From Thermothielavioides terrestris NRRL 8126 (lineage: Eukaryota; Ascomycota; Sordariomycetes; Sordariales; Chaetomiaceae), in contig NC_016462.1 in assembly GCF_000226115.1 (NCBI RefSeq), positions 3,100,001 through 3,164,000 of the forward strand: 64,000 nucleotides of DNA. The letters are read 5' to 3'. Below the pieces are notes generated by a model. It saw only the letters and a list, made by a program, of their open reading frames with translations, made no database searches and was not told where the DNA came from. Shown here in pieces: positions 11,069 through 21,224 of this stretch (within the stretch, counting starts at the first letter, position 1; each line of letters opens with the position of its first letter). The position numbers were made by a program, and so were the translations under genes.

Positions 11069-11763
11069 ATGGCGCGGTCAAGTGTTTCTCGACTGGCGCA
11101 GGTCGCCTGCCGCAGCCTGCAAACCGCCAGCATCGCCCGCGCTGCCCTCCCCAGAATTTCTGCGGCGCCAGTCTTCTTGTCTGCTCCGTCAAACGCCCAG
11201 GCTCCTGCAGCTCGTCGTTTCATATCCAGCAGCTCCGACCTCAGGGGCATCACGCCCGATGGCAAGCCGCCGAAGGACGTCGAGACTCCCCAGGTCACCA
11301 GGACGGCCGCTAGTATTACCGACGCCGAGTACCACGCGCTTGCGGATGCGTACATGGACAAGTTACTCACTCGCCTAGAGGAGCTGCAGGATGAGCGGGA
11401 GGACGTCGACGTCGAGTTCTCGGTATGCGCCAGCCACAGTTCCTATCTCCCCTTCCCTTCCCTTTCCTTCCATTGGACTTCATTAACAGGCACCAGTCGG
11501 GCGTCCTGACCCTCTCCCTCGGCCCCGACGTCGGCACGTACGTCATCAACAAGCAGCCTCCCAACAAGCAGATATGGCTGTCGTCGCCCAAGTCAGGCCC
11601 CAAGCGCTACGACTACGTCATCCTCGGCGAGGGGCAGCACGAGAAGCAGGACACGGCCACGGGCGACTGGGTATACCTCAGGGACGGTACTACCCTGAGC
11701 GACCTGCTGACAGAGGAGATTGGCGTCGATCTTAGCCTGTCCGACGCCGAGCTTGGGAGCTAG
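11069..11763 (+). CDS. YFH1: Mitochondrial frataxin (iron chaperone for Fe-S assembly)
   Basis: Exons 11069-11422 and 11497-11763 encode 206 aa. It acts in the matrix with the Nfs1/Isu scaffold in Fe-S cluster assembly. Residues 1 to about 60 are Arg/Ser/Ala-rich with no acidic residue ([20 protein letters not shown]) and form an import presequence. The frataxin fold starts at [25 protein letters not shown], then the acidic ridge of helix 1 and strand 1 ([11 protein letters not shown]), then [19 protein letters not shown] (about 131-149), the near-invariant surface. The C-terminal helix [19 protein letters not shown] matches the family. The intron uses GTATGC and the second of two nearby acceptors (CACCAG at 11496); the first (AACAG) gives the wrong frame. 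Confidence 0.95.
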
Positions 11764-12469
11764 CACCGCCCAGGGGAGTGTTTCACGCGAGGCACATGAC
11801 GATGTTTCTTCACCCCAGTGCTGTGTGTTTTACTAAATCGGTGTGTTCAGCGAGCGACAGACATTTTCTGGCCGTGGGGCAGGGCGGAGTGTCATGGCGG
11901 AAAGAGTAGGTTATTGGGCCCAAGCCTGTTCTCGTCTCAGGGAGGTTGGCCCCACGAGCGTGTATGATATTGCAGTTTGACTTCAAGGTTTCAGGAATCG
12001 GCGCCAGTGCGATGTGTTTGCGCTTCATTCACCATCCCTATCTCAGGCTCGTCATCACAGTATCTCTGGTGGATGGACGGCCTGATAACTATTGACAACA
12101 CCAACGGGTGGACGGACGGCAGGCTCAGGCACAAACTTGCAAGTGTGGAGTTGGGCAAAGAAAGTCGGGGCCGACCAGCCAAGGGCGTGATCAGAGGTCA
12201 ACGGGAGGTTCCCGCATGACCGGGCTTTTCTTAACTACGCGACACACCTTCCCGGCGTGACAAACGCGACACCACGTTCAAGCCGGCCTCAGTGCTCCTA
12301 CCTGTGGAGTCGTGACCTCCTCTCGCACGTTGGCTGGAGCGGCTTGCCAGTCCTCATCCGTTTCACCATGAGCGCCATCGTCTGGGACTGACTTGGACAC
12401 GAACGTTGCTGCCAACGCTGACGATAAACTTTGGCGCAATGGCCGCCCTTACTTAGCTAGATCTAGGCC
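11764..12469. other. Convergent intergenic region
   Basis: 3' flanks of frataxin (+) and the zinc-finger gene (-). Short ORFs on either strand are not supported. Nothing else recognised. Confidence 0.5.
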
Positions 12470-14421
12470 TCAATCGACTTCGGGGGGATAACACATGCAA
12501 GGAGACTGCCGACAGAAAAAACACGACATCAGCGCGAACACGTCCTCGTCCACCTCCGGGCTGTAGTCCCAGGGTTCGAAATTGTCGCGCAATGTCGCGT
12601 TGCCCAACCTCCTCGCCGTCTCCGCCGGCGTGGGGCCCACGTGAGAAGAGGGCGTGACCGGCCGGGAGAAGGGGGCGTAGACAGAAGTATCCGAGAACAC
12701 CATGGAGCCGGGCTCCGTGGCGGACGTGATGGTTGTGGGCAACAAGCCGGTGGGGACTGCCTGGCCGGTCGGTTGCCCGAAAGGGGAGAAGGGGATGCTG
12801 CTGGCGAGAGGATCCAGATGGCCGTCTTCCAGGCCCGAGGTTTGGGTTGTGGCGTCGTATTGAGTGAAGTAATGCGGCTTCGTCGGGTCCTCCGGCGCGG
12901 TCTCAAAGCCAACATCATCTCGGGCGTTTTGCGCCGGCGGCTGCTGCTCGAGAAAGTGGAAGTCCACCTCCCGCTCGGGTCGCCTCTCGGACGGGGAAGA
13001 CCTCGCTTGCCGCTTTCCCAGAGACTGATTGCTTGGGGATGGCTGTGAGGCTGCGGTATTGGCTGAGGGTTTGCGGCCCCTTCGACTGGGAACCCACGCC
13101 GAGGGTGGCAGCGCGACTGAGCGGGTGCGTGTTAGCCTCTTGGAGAGTCGAAGCCGACGACTGCCAGATGGGAATGCCGCTGCATCTTGACATACCGGGA
13201 TCAGGTACCTTCTTTCCAGGATTGAAGAGCTCGAAGAGAACTTTCCAGTGATTGACAATAACACTGCACTCCTTCTCTTTATTCTTGCATCGGCCCTTCT
13301 TCAGCGTCTCTTTCCAGGTTCTCCATTTCATTTGCAACTCCTTCGACATATAAGTGAGGCTCGTCTCCTCTCCCCCTTTTCCCTTCTCCTGGGGTCGGCA
13401 GTCGTGCGAGGCCTTGTCTTTGGCAATGGACTTGTGAGTCGATCCCCGAAAGGTTTTGCCGCAATTTTCGCACCGCGTGTCCCACGAGTGATAGCGCCAG
13501 AGGTGTTCGCTGAGCGCATTGGCATGGTGTCAGTCAAGTTCCACTGTGAGATTGATGTTTGGTCTGAACACTTACTTGACATTGGAGAGCCCTCGGTACC
13601 AGGTATCCGGGCAATGCTTGAGGACGTTGGCATAGCGCTCCGGCTCACCAGCACGGATAGGACAACGAAGCCAGACCCCGGTCTCCACTGTGTCACAATC
13701 CGCCAAGCCGCCATTTTCTTGCTGTTCTTGAGGGGCTTGCCGGCTGCGATTGCCCCATCTTTTCGGAGTTGACGCTTTCCTTTGACATTCCGGAGGTTGA
13801 GCCGAAGTGTGAGGGGGGAGCGAGATTAAGCCGCCGGGAATTTGACTGAGGGATCGGTCGTCCGCGGCCACCTGGGCAGCCGAGGTCTCCGAGAGCATGC
13901 TCCGCTCCGTAGCTTGTCTGATGGATCAAGTAATTGCGGTTGCAGCCACTTTCTTGGTTCAGCCTCGAGACGATATCCTGGATCCTTCCCTCCGAACGCT
14001 GCTTATGGTACTCGTAGTATCCCGCCACAAGCTTCCGAGTCGCGTCTCGACGCAGTTCCGAAGAAGGGAGGACGTGTTTGCTGCTGTTGTCTCGCAGCGT
14101 CGCCCTAGTGCCCAAGTGCTGTTCCGCTCTCTTCACAAAGTCGAAGACCGAGGCGTCGTTCTCAGGGTTGTCGAGCCAAACGGGCACTATCTGGGTAGTC
14201 TCCCTGCCTGAATCTGCTTCACACTGAGAACATTAGCAAAGCCGGCTGTATCAAGACCCTCCGGGGAAGGCGCCTCAAACCTCGTCAGACGTCTTCGTAG
14301 TAGCAGACCACATGGAGCCAACCAACAAAGGACGACCGTTGGCACAGCGCCGGTGTTCAGCTTGCTGTAAGCGGGAGCACTGATGTGCTCGGTCGAGCTT
14401 CTCAAATGTTGAAGAAGGCAT
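12470..14421 (-). CDS. Fungal C2H2-like zinc-finger protein, function unknown
   Basis: Proposed exons (minus strand) 14421-14281, 14223-14012, 13917-13576, 13509-13196 and 13116-12470, about 551 aa. The central module has C-P ... C (RCPIRAGEPE, KHCPDTWYRGLSNV), HLWRYH, CENCGKTF and a final H-D-C (about residues 203-260). This Cys/His spacing is common to a large family of uncharacterised filamentous-ascomycete proteins. The rest is low-complexity apart from a basic WK-rich helix (ELQMKWRTWKETLKK) and a Cys-rich C-terminus (MSCFFCRQSPCMCYPP). Introns 1, 3 and 4 have good signals and restore frame. Intron 2 is uncertain: the proposed 94-bp one uses a poor donor (GTACCA), and a 100-bp alternative (13872-13971) also restores frame. 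Confidence 0.68.
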
Positions 14422-15180
14422 GTCCGCAGCAAAGACATCCTTCGATCCTAATTCTCGTCGTTTGGGTCAGATGCTGCGATGAAATGCTGTGGGCAAAAGT
14501 GTCGCTGCGACAAAAGTTGGAGTGAGCCGACCTGCGTCTCTCAGTGCCGCCGACATGCGACCGCCACACAGCCACATCAGGGCCCTTTCCCTTCCTGACT
14601 TGGTGTGGACAGCCCAGAACTCCCGGGCGTAGATCTGATGAGATGGAACTAAAGCGAAGCAAACATCAATACCATCCACCGTCTCTCTGGCAAAGGGCTG
14701 TCATTGTTGCCAAGATCATGTAGTCACCTGGTCCTCTTCCCCTGTCCGCAAGTATTAGTACTCTGCTATTTGCAGTCACAGTGTTCAAGTACCCAAGGTG
14801 TCACCACATTGACACCCAATGCCGAGACAGGCTCAGACCTTGCTGCCAGATTGGTGTTCATGCAGGGAACACAGTGTGGCGTCGTTTCCTTTCGAGCCAG
14901 GTACTCGGCCTCTCTCCCTCTCTCCAGGCGACTGTCGTGCGGACCATCGATCTGGTGGGTGGCAGTTGGTTGGCCAGGCATGGATGATGGCCAGGGGTTG
15001 GGTGAAAGGGGAACGGGGATATCTCGAGCTTACTCCCGACGACTGACTGCGATACTCGATCCACGCAAGCGGATGGACATCCATCACCACCATCGGGTAG
15101 ATTATGCGCACGCAGCATAGGAAACGAGGTAAAGCCCTTGGAGGTGCTGCCACGATGCTTCTTCACTTTTAAGCCTGTGG
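14422..15180. other. Upstream region of the zinc-finger gene
   Basis: Presumed promoter. ORFs are short, overlap on both strands and show no domain. No RNA gene recognised. Confidence 0.45.

Positions 15181-15230
<50 letters not shown>
15181..15230 (+). repeat. Poly(A) homopolymer, 50 nt
   Basis: Fifty consecutive A residues, followed about 60 bp later by a second broken A-tract (near 15290-15309). I see no retrotransposon coding sequence or target duplication beside it, so it is recorded as a simple repeat. A processed-insertion tail is possible but unproven. Confidence 0.9.
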
Positions 15231-15235
<5 letters not shown>

Positions 15236-16246
15236 AACGCCCATCTTCAGTCCTTCAGTTGACTAGGCGATTACCCTCACCTTTAAAGCAAAAAAAAAGA
15301 AAAAAAAAACACGTGATTGGGCAAGAAAATGAGCATATACGAGCTATCAGGCTATCAGGATGGCTGAACAGGCTGCGCTGCTGAAAAAGCAAAGCTCCTG
15401 TGGCTGTACTACGAGCTTGGGCGTCTGGCTCCTATCCCAGCACTCTCCGGCTTTTTTTCAATGCCGGCAGGCTTGTTCGTGAGTATGGCTATGTAGCCGT
15501 CTGAAGGATGGGGACAAGGATGAGAACCGAACTCCTCCTGGATGTCATTGGCTTAAACCACTATTGGGTTGACCTTCTACACCTGATGAGGATCGCTGGT
15601 CCACCCGAAGAGTGTGATTTGGTCGGACGAGGGAACATCCTAGCAGAGGTCGCCAAAGCTCTGATTACAGCGCCGACAATCAACAACTTTACAGCACTTG
15701 ATCCGGACCGTTCTGGCCACCCCAAATTTGCGTACACAGATTGAGATGGAAGCTGTAAAACTCAGACCAGTTTCCGACGCCTGGAGCATAGCCAACCTGG
15801 AAGTAAATGCCGGCACTGCAGCGCGCTTACATTGGACCCGGTGATGATGCGGTATATGGCTCTTACCGACGCCTTTACTTCGGTAGGCAAGTAGCAACGC
15901 AACATCTTCTGGCAACATCCACCGTGAACTCTAGCTGAACTAGTCAGTTCGATACCAGCCTGACAGCTAAAAAAGTTCGTAACATGTCCGAATAACGTTG
16001 CCCGATTTTCCACACGGGAAGAAACCTCTGACGAGAAAGGGCCTTGTCTTCTCTAATCGCTACCACATGTTACTCTGGATGTCCTCCTCTCAGTTCTATA
16101 ACTGGCTGCTGATTCCAACTAGTAGAGTAACACTAGAGACTGCTGCGAGGTGCTTGAGCCATTACAGCCCGGAGTCCTATTATTCCGTGTGACAGCGTGC
16201 ATCCAATTCATGCGTGATCCGACTTGACCTTATCAGATTGCTATGC
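15231..16246. other. Region without a supported gene
   Basis: The 78-codon ORF at 15508-15744 (MGTRMRTELLLDVIGLNHYW...) has no recognisable family and no mirrored codon bias. Composition starts to shift here toward higher A+T than Region A, but without the RIP pattern seen after 21.9 kb. Confidence 0.4.
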
Positions 16247-16462
16247 TCACACCACGTCCGAAATGGCCCGCTGGACACCCGGCTGGCCAAAGTCCGGGAT
16301 GACCAGGGGCTTCCGCTTTTCCATAGAAGTCTTGAAGATGGGGAGGTCCCTCATGAAGCTGAACGTGAAGCCGAAGCCTTCCTCGACGAGGTAGATGGTA
16401 GCGCGCCACCAGGCCAGGATGGCGCTGACGATCCGGAAGTGTGCCGCTACGTACACGCCCAT
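16247..16462 (-). CDS. Short hydrophobic ORF, possible gene remnant
   Basis: 71 codons from MGVYVAAHF to SDVV-stop, with a hydrophobic N-terminal part (VAAHFRIVSAILAWWRATIYL) and an aromatic segment (EEGFGFTFSF). The frame stays open upstream through another hydrophobic run (GPTIACCLFTLGGGVN). A nearby ATG at 16599 (MPLEVEDSAELDRP) is in a different frame, and the only GT-AG joining them would be a 30-bp intron, too short. It is either a membrane protein with unresolved 5' structure or a frameshifted remnant. No family recognised. Confidence 0.3.
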   Translation of the reverse strand: MGVYVAAHFRIVSAILAWWRATIYLVEEGFGFTFSFMRDLPIFKTSMEKRKPLVIPDFGQPGVQRAISDVV

Positions 16463-17358
16463 GTTGACGCCGCCACCAAGCGTAAAGAGGCAGCAGGCGA
16501 TGGTTGGGCCGGTGCGATCGGCTGCAGGAAGATGGTTGCCCCCGGGTCGACGTGCGTCGGTCGGTCCAGTTCCGCGCTGTCTTCCACTTCTAGTGGCATG
16601 GCGTTGTTTCTGGGGGGTTGAATTTGGGTGTGGCTTTGTTGGGCACTGGTGGAGGGGCGTGAGTGAGGTAGGTGACGCTCGGCGGTGACGGCAGAATCCT
16701 GACGTTGCCTGGCATCCATCAACTTCTCAATATAGAACCGGAATATGTTTCAGGCTCTCCAGCTGCCGCCAAGTTTGTCCACCCAGACGGTTTACCACTA
16801 CCCCCGGGTCTCCCGATGGCACTAGCATCAAATACGCCATGGCAACAATCGATCATGAAGGCTGGATTGTATCGGCTGTGCTTAAGTGGGTGACAGGTCC
16901 AATACGAATTCCCTACAGACTCGTGGGCTACATGCTCCGACCGGCCGTCTGATCCGGTGAGGTACGGCGGCTCGAATTTGCTTCGCGCTTTACTGTGGCA
17001 CGCCGAGAACCGTGGCGCAATTAGGGTGGAGGTTTATCTTTCATCAGAGTAACTGTTTTACTCTCAGAAGTTGGTCTTCACCGTGCGGCCAACAACGCGT
17101 TATCGTCTGGGTTGCGGAGAGCAGTTGTCCTCGACGCGGCTCTCATGGGTTTGCTGTGCTCCCATGGCAATGGTAGCCCAATCATATCCCCAACCTGCTG
17201 GGCGGGTTCAAAGAGCTAATCAATTTAATTCACTCACTTGGACACGAACGGAGCCGGAGGACCGCGGAAAAGATTCGAGCCCCCACGAGGAACAGAGTGG
17301 GACCGCAGAGCCGTCTCCCGCGGCGGCTGCGGCCGGAGCATAAAGCAACTCGGATGAA
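16463..17358. other. Region without a supported gene
   Basis: Overlapping short ORFs only. The frame ending at 17343 (EPEDRGKDSSPHEEQ...AAAAAGA) is hydrophilic and could be an exon, but no junction to a neighbour could be supported. Confidence 0.4.
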
Positions 17359-17685
17359 ATGAATGGGGAAAGGAATGGAAAGGGGCCCATCCCTACGGAG
17401 ACCACCGATGTCGAAACCGACGCTGGTGGGGATCGAGCCCATGGCGTGAGTGATGAACTGGAAATCGACGAGAAAACGCTCGCCAGGACAGAGAGCTTCG
17501 AGAAGGTCATTTCTGAGCTGAAAGTCATACTCGGCGACACCGCTGGACTCATCCGGCTGCCAGGAATCAAAAAACAGAAGAACAAGGAGGCGATGATGTG
17601 GTGGGCTACAACCGGGACGGTTGTGTCTCTCATCGGCGTGGTAGTCGTTGTTTTGCTTCCCGGAGGAATCGTGGTTCAGAGCTAA
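17359..17685 (+). CDS. Hypothetical tail-anchored-type small membrane protein
   Basis: 108 codons starting MNGERNGKGPIPTETTD, first ATG after an in-frame stop at 17341. The first 80 residues are charged and likely helical (EIDEKTLARTESFEKVISEL). They are followed by KKQKNKEAMM and one strong hydrophobic segment near the C-terminus (GTVVSLIGVVVVVLLPGG), which suggests insertion as a tail-anchored or single-span protein. No family recognised. A downstream exon starting at 17835 could not be joined in frame, so this may be a complete small gene or the first part of a damaged one. Confidence 0.42.
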   Translation: MNGERNGKGPIPTETTDVETDAGGDRAHGVSDELEIDEKTLARTESFEKVISELKVILGDTAGLIRLPGIKKQKNKEAMMWWATTGTVVSLIGVVVVVLLPGGIVVQS

Positions 17686-17834
17686 GCTGTTAGGTCCACC
17701 ACCCTTTTGTCTGTGGTATGCGGGACCAAGACTTACGCTCGATATCGTGATATGGGAAAATCAGCAGACAGCACGTGCTCGTAATATTTTCGGAGCCGTG
17801 GATGTGAACTAACCTCGACTCTGCTTCGCTGCAG

Positions 17835-18121
17835 TGCTGAAGGTGACTCTTCAGGTCACCCAGACGTTCTACGCTACCTGGATCTTCTTGAACGTGGTGT
17901 ATTGGCGTTTGGCTGGCATACCCAGATTGCGCGAAGCACTCATTGCTTTTGTGGAGAAGATGGCTGCCAAATTCAACATACACGACCTGCTCGAGAACTG
18001 GGCTGACCCGGCTTACATATACCAAGTTGTTTCCAGCAACCGGAATTTCGTTCAGGACACCGTGGCAAAGCTCCGAGAGAAAGTGAACCGTCGCGTGGAT
18101 CTACCGGACAGGTGGACCTGA
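17835..18121 (+). CDS. Probable coding exon of a hypothetical protein (5' end unresolved)
   Basis: Open frame following a good acceptor (CGCTGCAG at 17834), starting VLKVTLQVTQTFYATWIFLN and ending VNRRVDLPDRWT-stop. It has a hydrophobic stretch (FYATWIFLNVVYWRLAG) and an amphipathic, well-balanced C-terminal part (ADPAYIYQVVSSNRNFVQDT). Composition looks genuinely coding. No phase-1 donor was found in the ORF that ends at 17685, and there is no ATG near the start of the exon. It could be part of a gene whose upstream exon I missed, or a remnant. Confidence 0.35.
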
Positions 18122-18948
18122 ATTGGCGGGACATGAATGCTCTGACTCTTCTTCTTTTTCTCCTGTGAGGTGCTGATGATAGTTTGATGATGCTCATAAT
18201 GACTCCGTGCCACGGTTCCGGTGCTTCACTACTTGGATCTCTCTTGGGCGGCCGTTCATCTTGGGGGGACACGAGCGAAGAATCGATCGAACGGGGTTGA
18301 GAGGATTTCACCATCCCAATACCTTCCGTACCTGAGCAGGTTGCTAATGAGGTATTTGCCTGTTTGTGCGGAGCGTTTCCTCTGTATGGTTCATCTCGAT
18401 CATTCACCGGGATTGTGGTTCTTCTGTCAGCAGTACATACCCATCATGTTGCGCAAGGCGCCTCAGCTCCCGGCCGCTCCGCTCGTAATACAATTCATCA
18501 TCGGCGCCACGACGGCGAGTTTATGTAGGGCAAATATACGTGCTCGCGCCAATCTTAGAACAGCTGAGCAGCCCGAACTCTTCTGACGGACCGCACCCGC
18601 ACGTGTCGTTGACAGTCTTGGCGTCTAGGCACCGTACGTGCAACTTGATGAGGTCTAGCATTGGTGCGCCTGTCGGCATTGCAGCTCAGCAGCCGCTCGC
18701 CGATGCCGCCGGTTCAAGGTGGTGTTTTGGCGTGTTTGTCATCGTGATGCTCTTCCCCTTCCCGCTGGCCGCCTTGGTCCAGAAATGCGGTTTGGTGCTG
18801 GAAGGCCTCCGAGAAAAGCGTCCCTGCTGCGCCAAATGAAAACCCCTGTTTGAGCTAGGATTTAGTAAGGTAGTGTACGGAATATAACGTCGGGTTAGCT
18901 CCCCCGCCCCACCGGGCCGCAACGGTAGGAGCACGGAGGGTATCCGGG
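18122..18948. other. Region with fragmentary hydrophobic ORFs
   Basis: Two partly overlapping plus-strand frames (18221-18586 and 18540-18839) carry hydrophobic stretches (APLVIQFIIGATTASL; CFGVFVIVMLFPFPLAALV), but the second begins at a GTG and no splice path connects them. Treated as unsupported. The segment borders the first MITE copy. Confidence 0.35.
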
Positions 18949-19330
18949 GGTCGTCGTTGAAGAGGTCCCGCCAAGACTAATTTCGGAACCTACCGCTTAC
19001 AAGTATTTACAAAACGCCAAGGCCACGACGACTTCGAGCAACATCAACAACGAAGAATCGTAAAGACTCGTAGCAACAACTTCGCGAAACCTCAACCAAA
19101 TTGAAAGAAAAGAAAACGAAGTTAACCCGTACCCTAACCTTGACCTACACCCTAACCTTAACCCGAATCCTAACTAGCGGGGGGCTGACGCCGCCCCCTA
19201 TACCCTTGGCGAACTAACCCCTTGGCGATAGAGCAAACGCCTTAGCGATCGGGGTTGCGTAAAAACGCTGTAAAAACATTGCCGACAATTGGCCGAAATT
19301 AGTCTTGGCGGGACCTCTTTAACGTCTACC
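18949..19330. mobile_element. Non-autonomous DNA transposon (MITE), copy 1
   Basis: 382-bp element flanked by direct repeats of TATCCGGG (18941-18948 and 19331-19338; identity extends to TATCCGGGGG). Near-perfect terminal inverted repeats: the core starts GAGGTCCCGCCAAGAC and runs 25 bp at 18962-18986 and inverted at 19293-19317, with an imperfect outer extension starting GGT on both ends. It has no coding capacity. Internally it has degenerate telomere-like CCCTAACC motifs (about 19130-19170). The 8-bp TSD is typical of hAT elements, but the assignment needs the autonomous partner. It lacks RIP changes. Confidence 0.88.
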
Positions 19331-19402
19331 TATCCGGGGGCTGAGGCTTAGGTAGGGCTTGGCAGCTTAATTTGCCTTACGTCGCATGTAGCGTCATATC
19401 TC

Positions 19403-19802
19403 GGTCGTGGTTATAGAGGTCCCGCCAAGACTAATTTCGGAGGTTGCCGCTTACAAGTATTACAATCGCCACAGGGTAAGCAGGGCCGCAACGACTTAAG
19501 AGCAACATCGATAATAGACAATCGCAAAGACTCAACAACAACTTTACCAAACCTCAACCCAATCCAAAAAAAAAGAAAACGAAGTTAACCCGCACCCTAA
19601 CCTTGACCCTCACCCTAACCTTAACCCGAATCCTAACTAGCGGGGGGCTAGCGCCGCCCCCGTACCCCCGGCGAACTAACCCGTGGCTAATCCGTGGCGA
19701 TAGTGCAAACCCCTTGGCGGTCTTGGCGGGGTACTGACGTTGTAAAAACATTGCCGACAATTGGCCGAAATTAGTCTTGGCGGGACCTCTATAACCTCCA
19801 GC
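19403..19802. mobile_element. Non-autonomous DNA transposon (MITE), copy 2, in the KTR promoter
   Basis: 400-bp second copy flanked by the perfect 8-bp TSD CATATCTC (19395-19402 and 19803-19810). Its 25-bp core TIRs are at 19416-19440 and 19765-19789 and are extended outward by GGTTATA on both sides. The interior matches copy 1 with scattered differences, including the CCCTAACC motifs (about 19592-19640). It is unRIPed. Its right end is 72 bp from the mannosyltransferase ATG, so it forms much of that gene's proximal promoter and could supply transcription signals or a 5' UTR. Confidence 0.9.
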
Positions 19803-19874
19803 CATATCTCTTCGGTTGAAGGCCATTTCCGCTGAAACCTATTTCCGCCATCAAGCTCCAAATATGCAGCCAAA

Positions 19875-21224
19875 ATGAAACCGCTGTCTGCGCTTGCCGG
19901 CGCCATCGCCAGGCGAGCGCGGCGCCCAGCGCGCCGCGCCAGCGGTTTCTTAAAGGGAGCCGCCATCGTTCTCGTGCTGTGCGTCCTTGAGGCGCTGCTG
20001 CACGCATACACGCTCAGGGTCCCGCGCCCACCGCAGGATCTCGATGCGCCGTTCTCCAGGCAATGTCAAGATCCGCGCATCGCCGCGGCGAAGCCGCGCG
20101 AGAGTGCCGCGCTCGTCATGCTCGCCCGGAACTCGGAAATCGAAGAGGCCCGCCAGACGATCCAGAACATCGAGGCCCAGTTCAACCGCTGGTTCCACTA
20201 CCCCGTGGTGTTCCTCAACAACGAGGAGTGGGACCTGGACTTCGTCCGCGAGCTCAACGCCTCGGTGAGCGGCCAGGCCATATTTGACGTCATCCCCAAG
20301 GAGGACTGGTCCTACCCCTCCTGGATCGACCCGGCCAAAGCCCGACAATCCATGTCCCTGCAGCAAAAAGCCGGCGTCTGGAACGGCGGCAAGGAATCCT
20401 ACCACCACATGTGCCGCTTCTACTCGGGCACGTTCTACACGCACCCGGCCCTGGCTCCCTTCAAATGGTACTGGCGGCTGGAGCCCGGCGTGCGCTACAC
20501 CTGCGCCATCACGTACGACCCCTTCGTCGAAATGGCGCGCCACGCCAAGACCTACGGCTTCACCGTCGCCCTGTGGGAAGAGCCCAACACATGCCCGTCG
20601 CTCTTCCGCGCCGTCGACGATTTCCGCACCCAACACGACATCCCGCTGACGCCCACCTGGAACGCCATGCTCGACACCAGCTCCTGGTCGCAGCAGGTCT
20701 GGCCCGTCCGCAAGCTGCTGGGCCTGCTCGGCCGCCCACACCACGCCCGCTCCGGCGCGCGCTGGAACCTGTGCCACTATTGGAGCAACTTCGAGATCGC
20801 GGACCTCGACTTCTTCCGCGGCGACGCCTACCAGGCGCTCTTCCGGCACCTGGACCGCCGCGGCGGCTTTTACCACGAGCGCTGGGGCGACGCGCCCGTC
20901 CACTCGCTGGCCGTGCACCTGCTGCTCCCGCCGGGCAGGTTGCACCACTTCGCCGACTTTGGCTACCACCACGAGCCCTTCTTCCAGTGCCCCGGCAACG
21001 CCCCCGGTGGCCAGCTGCCCGGCAACGACGCGCTCGGCGACGCCGCCTGGTCGCCCGAGACCGACGGCGCCATCGGCTGCCGCTGCCAGTGCCCGGACCA
21101 GCGCCGGAGGAATAACCGCGGGGTCTGCCTCGCCGCGATGCAGGCGCCCGCCGCGTTCCACCGGACTTCCTGGTGGGACCGCTATCGCGGGCGGTATCCT
21201 TATACGATTAATCTACCTGCGTGA
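19875..21224 (+). CDS. Alpha-1,2-mannosyltransferase, KRE2/KTR family (GT15)
   Basis: Intronless, 449 aa, the family's usual length. It is a Golgi type II membrane enzyme that transfers mannose from GDP-mannose to O- and N-linked glycans. Arg-rich cytosolic N-terminus, one membrane anchor (FLKGAAIVLVLCVLEALLHAY, about 25-45), then the lumenal GT15 domain. Conserved blocks: PKEDWSYPSWID (141), YWRLEPGVRYTC (199-210), NLCHYWSNFEIADLDFF (298-314, with the Glu that is the proposed catalytic residue in Kre2), GGFYHERWGDAPVHS (330-344) and HHFADFGYHHEPFFQCP (357-373). Which paralog (KRE2, KTR1-7) cannot be decided by eye. It is the last intact gene before the RIP block and has a MITE in its promoter. 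Confidence 0.95.
   Translation: MKPLSALAGAIARRARRPARRASGFLKGAAIVLVLCVLEALLHAYTLRVPRPPQDLDAPFSRQCQDPRIAAAKPRESAALVMLARNSEIEEARQTIQNIEAQFNRWFHYPVVFLNNEEWDLDFVRELNASVSGQAIFDVIPKEDWSYPSWIDPAKARQSMSLQQKAGVWNGGKESYHHMCRFYSGTFYTHPALAPFKWYWRLEPGVRYTCAITYDPFVEMARHAKTYGFTVALWEEPNTCPSLFRAVDDFRTQHDIPLTPTWNAMLDTSSWSQQVWPVRKLLGLLGRPHHARSGARWNLCHYWSNFEIADLDFFRGDAYQALFRHLDRRGGFYHERWGDAPVHSLAVHLLLPPGRLHHFADFGYHHEPFFQCPGNAPGGQLPGNDALGDAAWSPETDGAIGCRCQCPDQRRRNNRGVCLAAMQAPAAFHRTSWWDRYRGRYPYTINLPA

Noticed and set aside
15181..15309. LINE or SINE poly(A) tail
   Set aside because: No adjacent RT/endonuclease sequence, internal promoter boxes or target duplication found around the A-runs.
19950..21161. 403-codon minus-strand ORF
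   Set aside because: Mirror of the KTR mannosyltransferase; Val/Ala/Glu-rich shadow without any domain.
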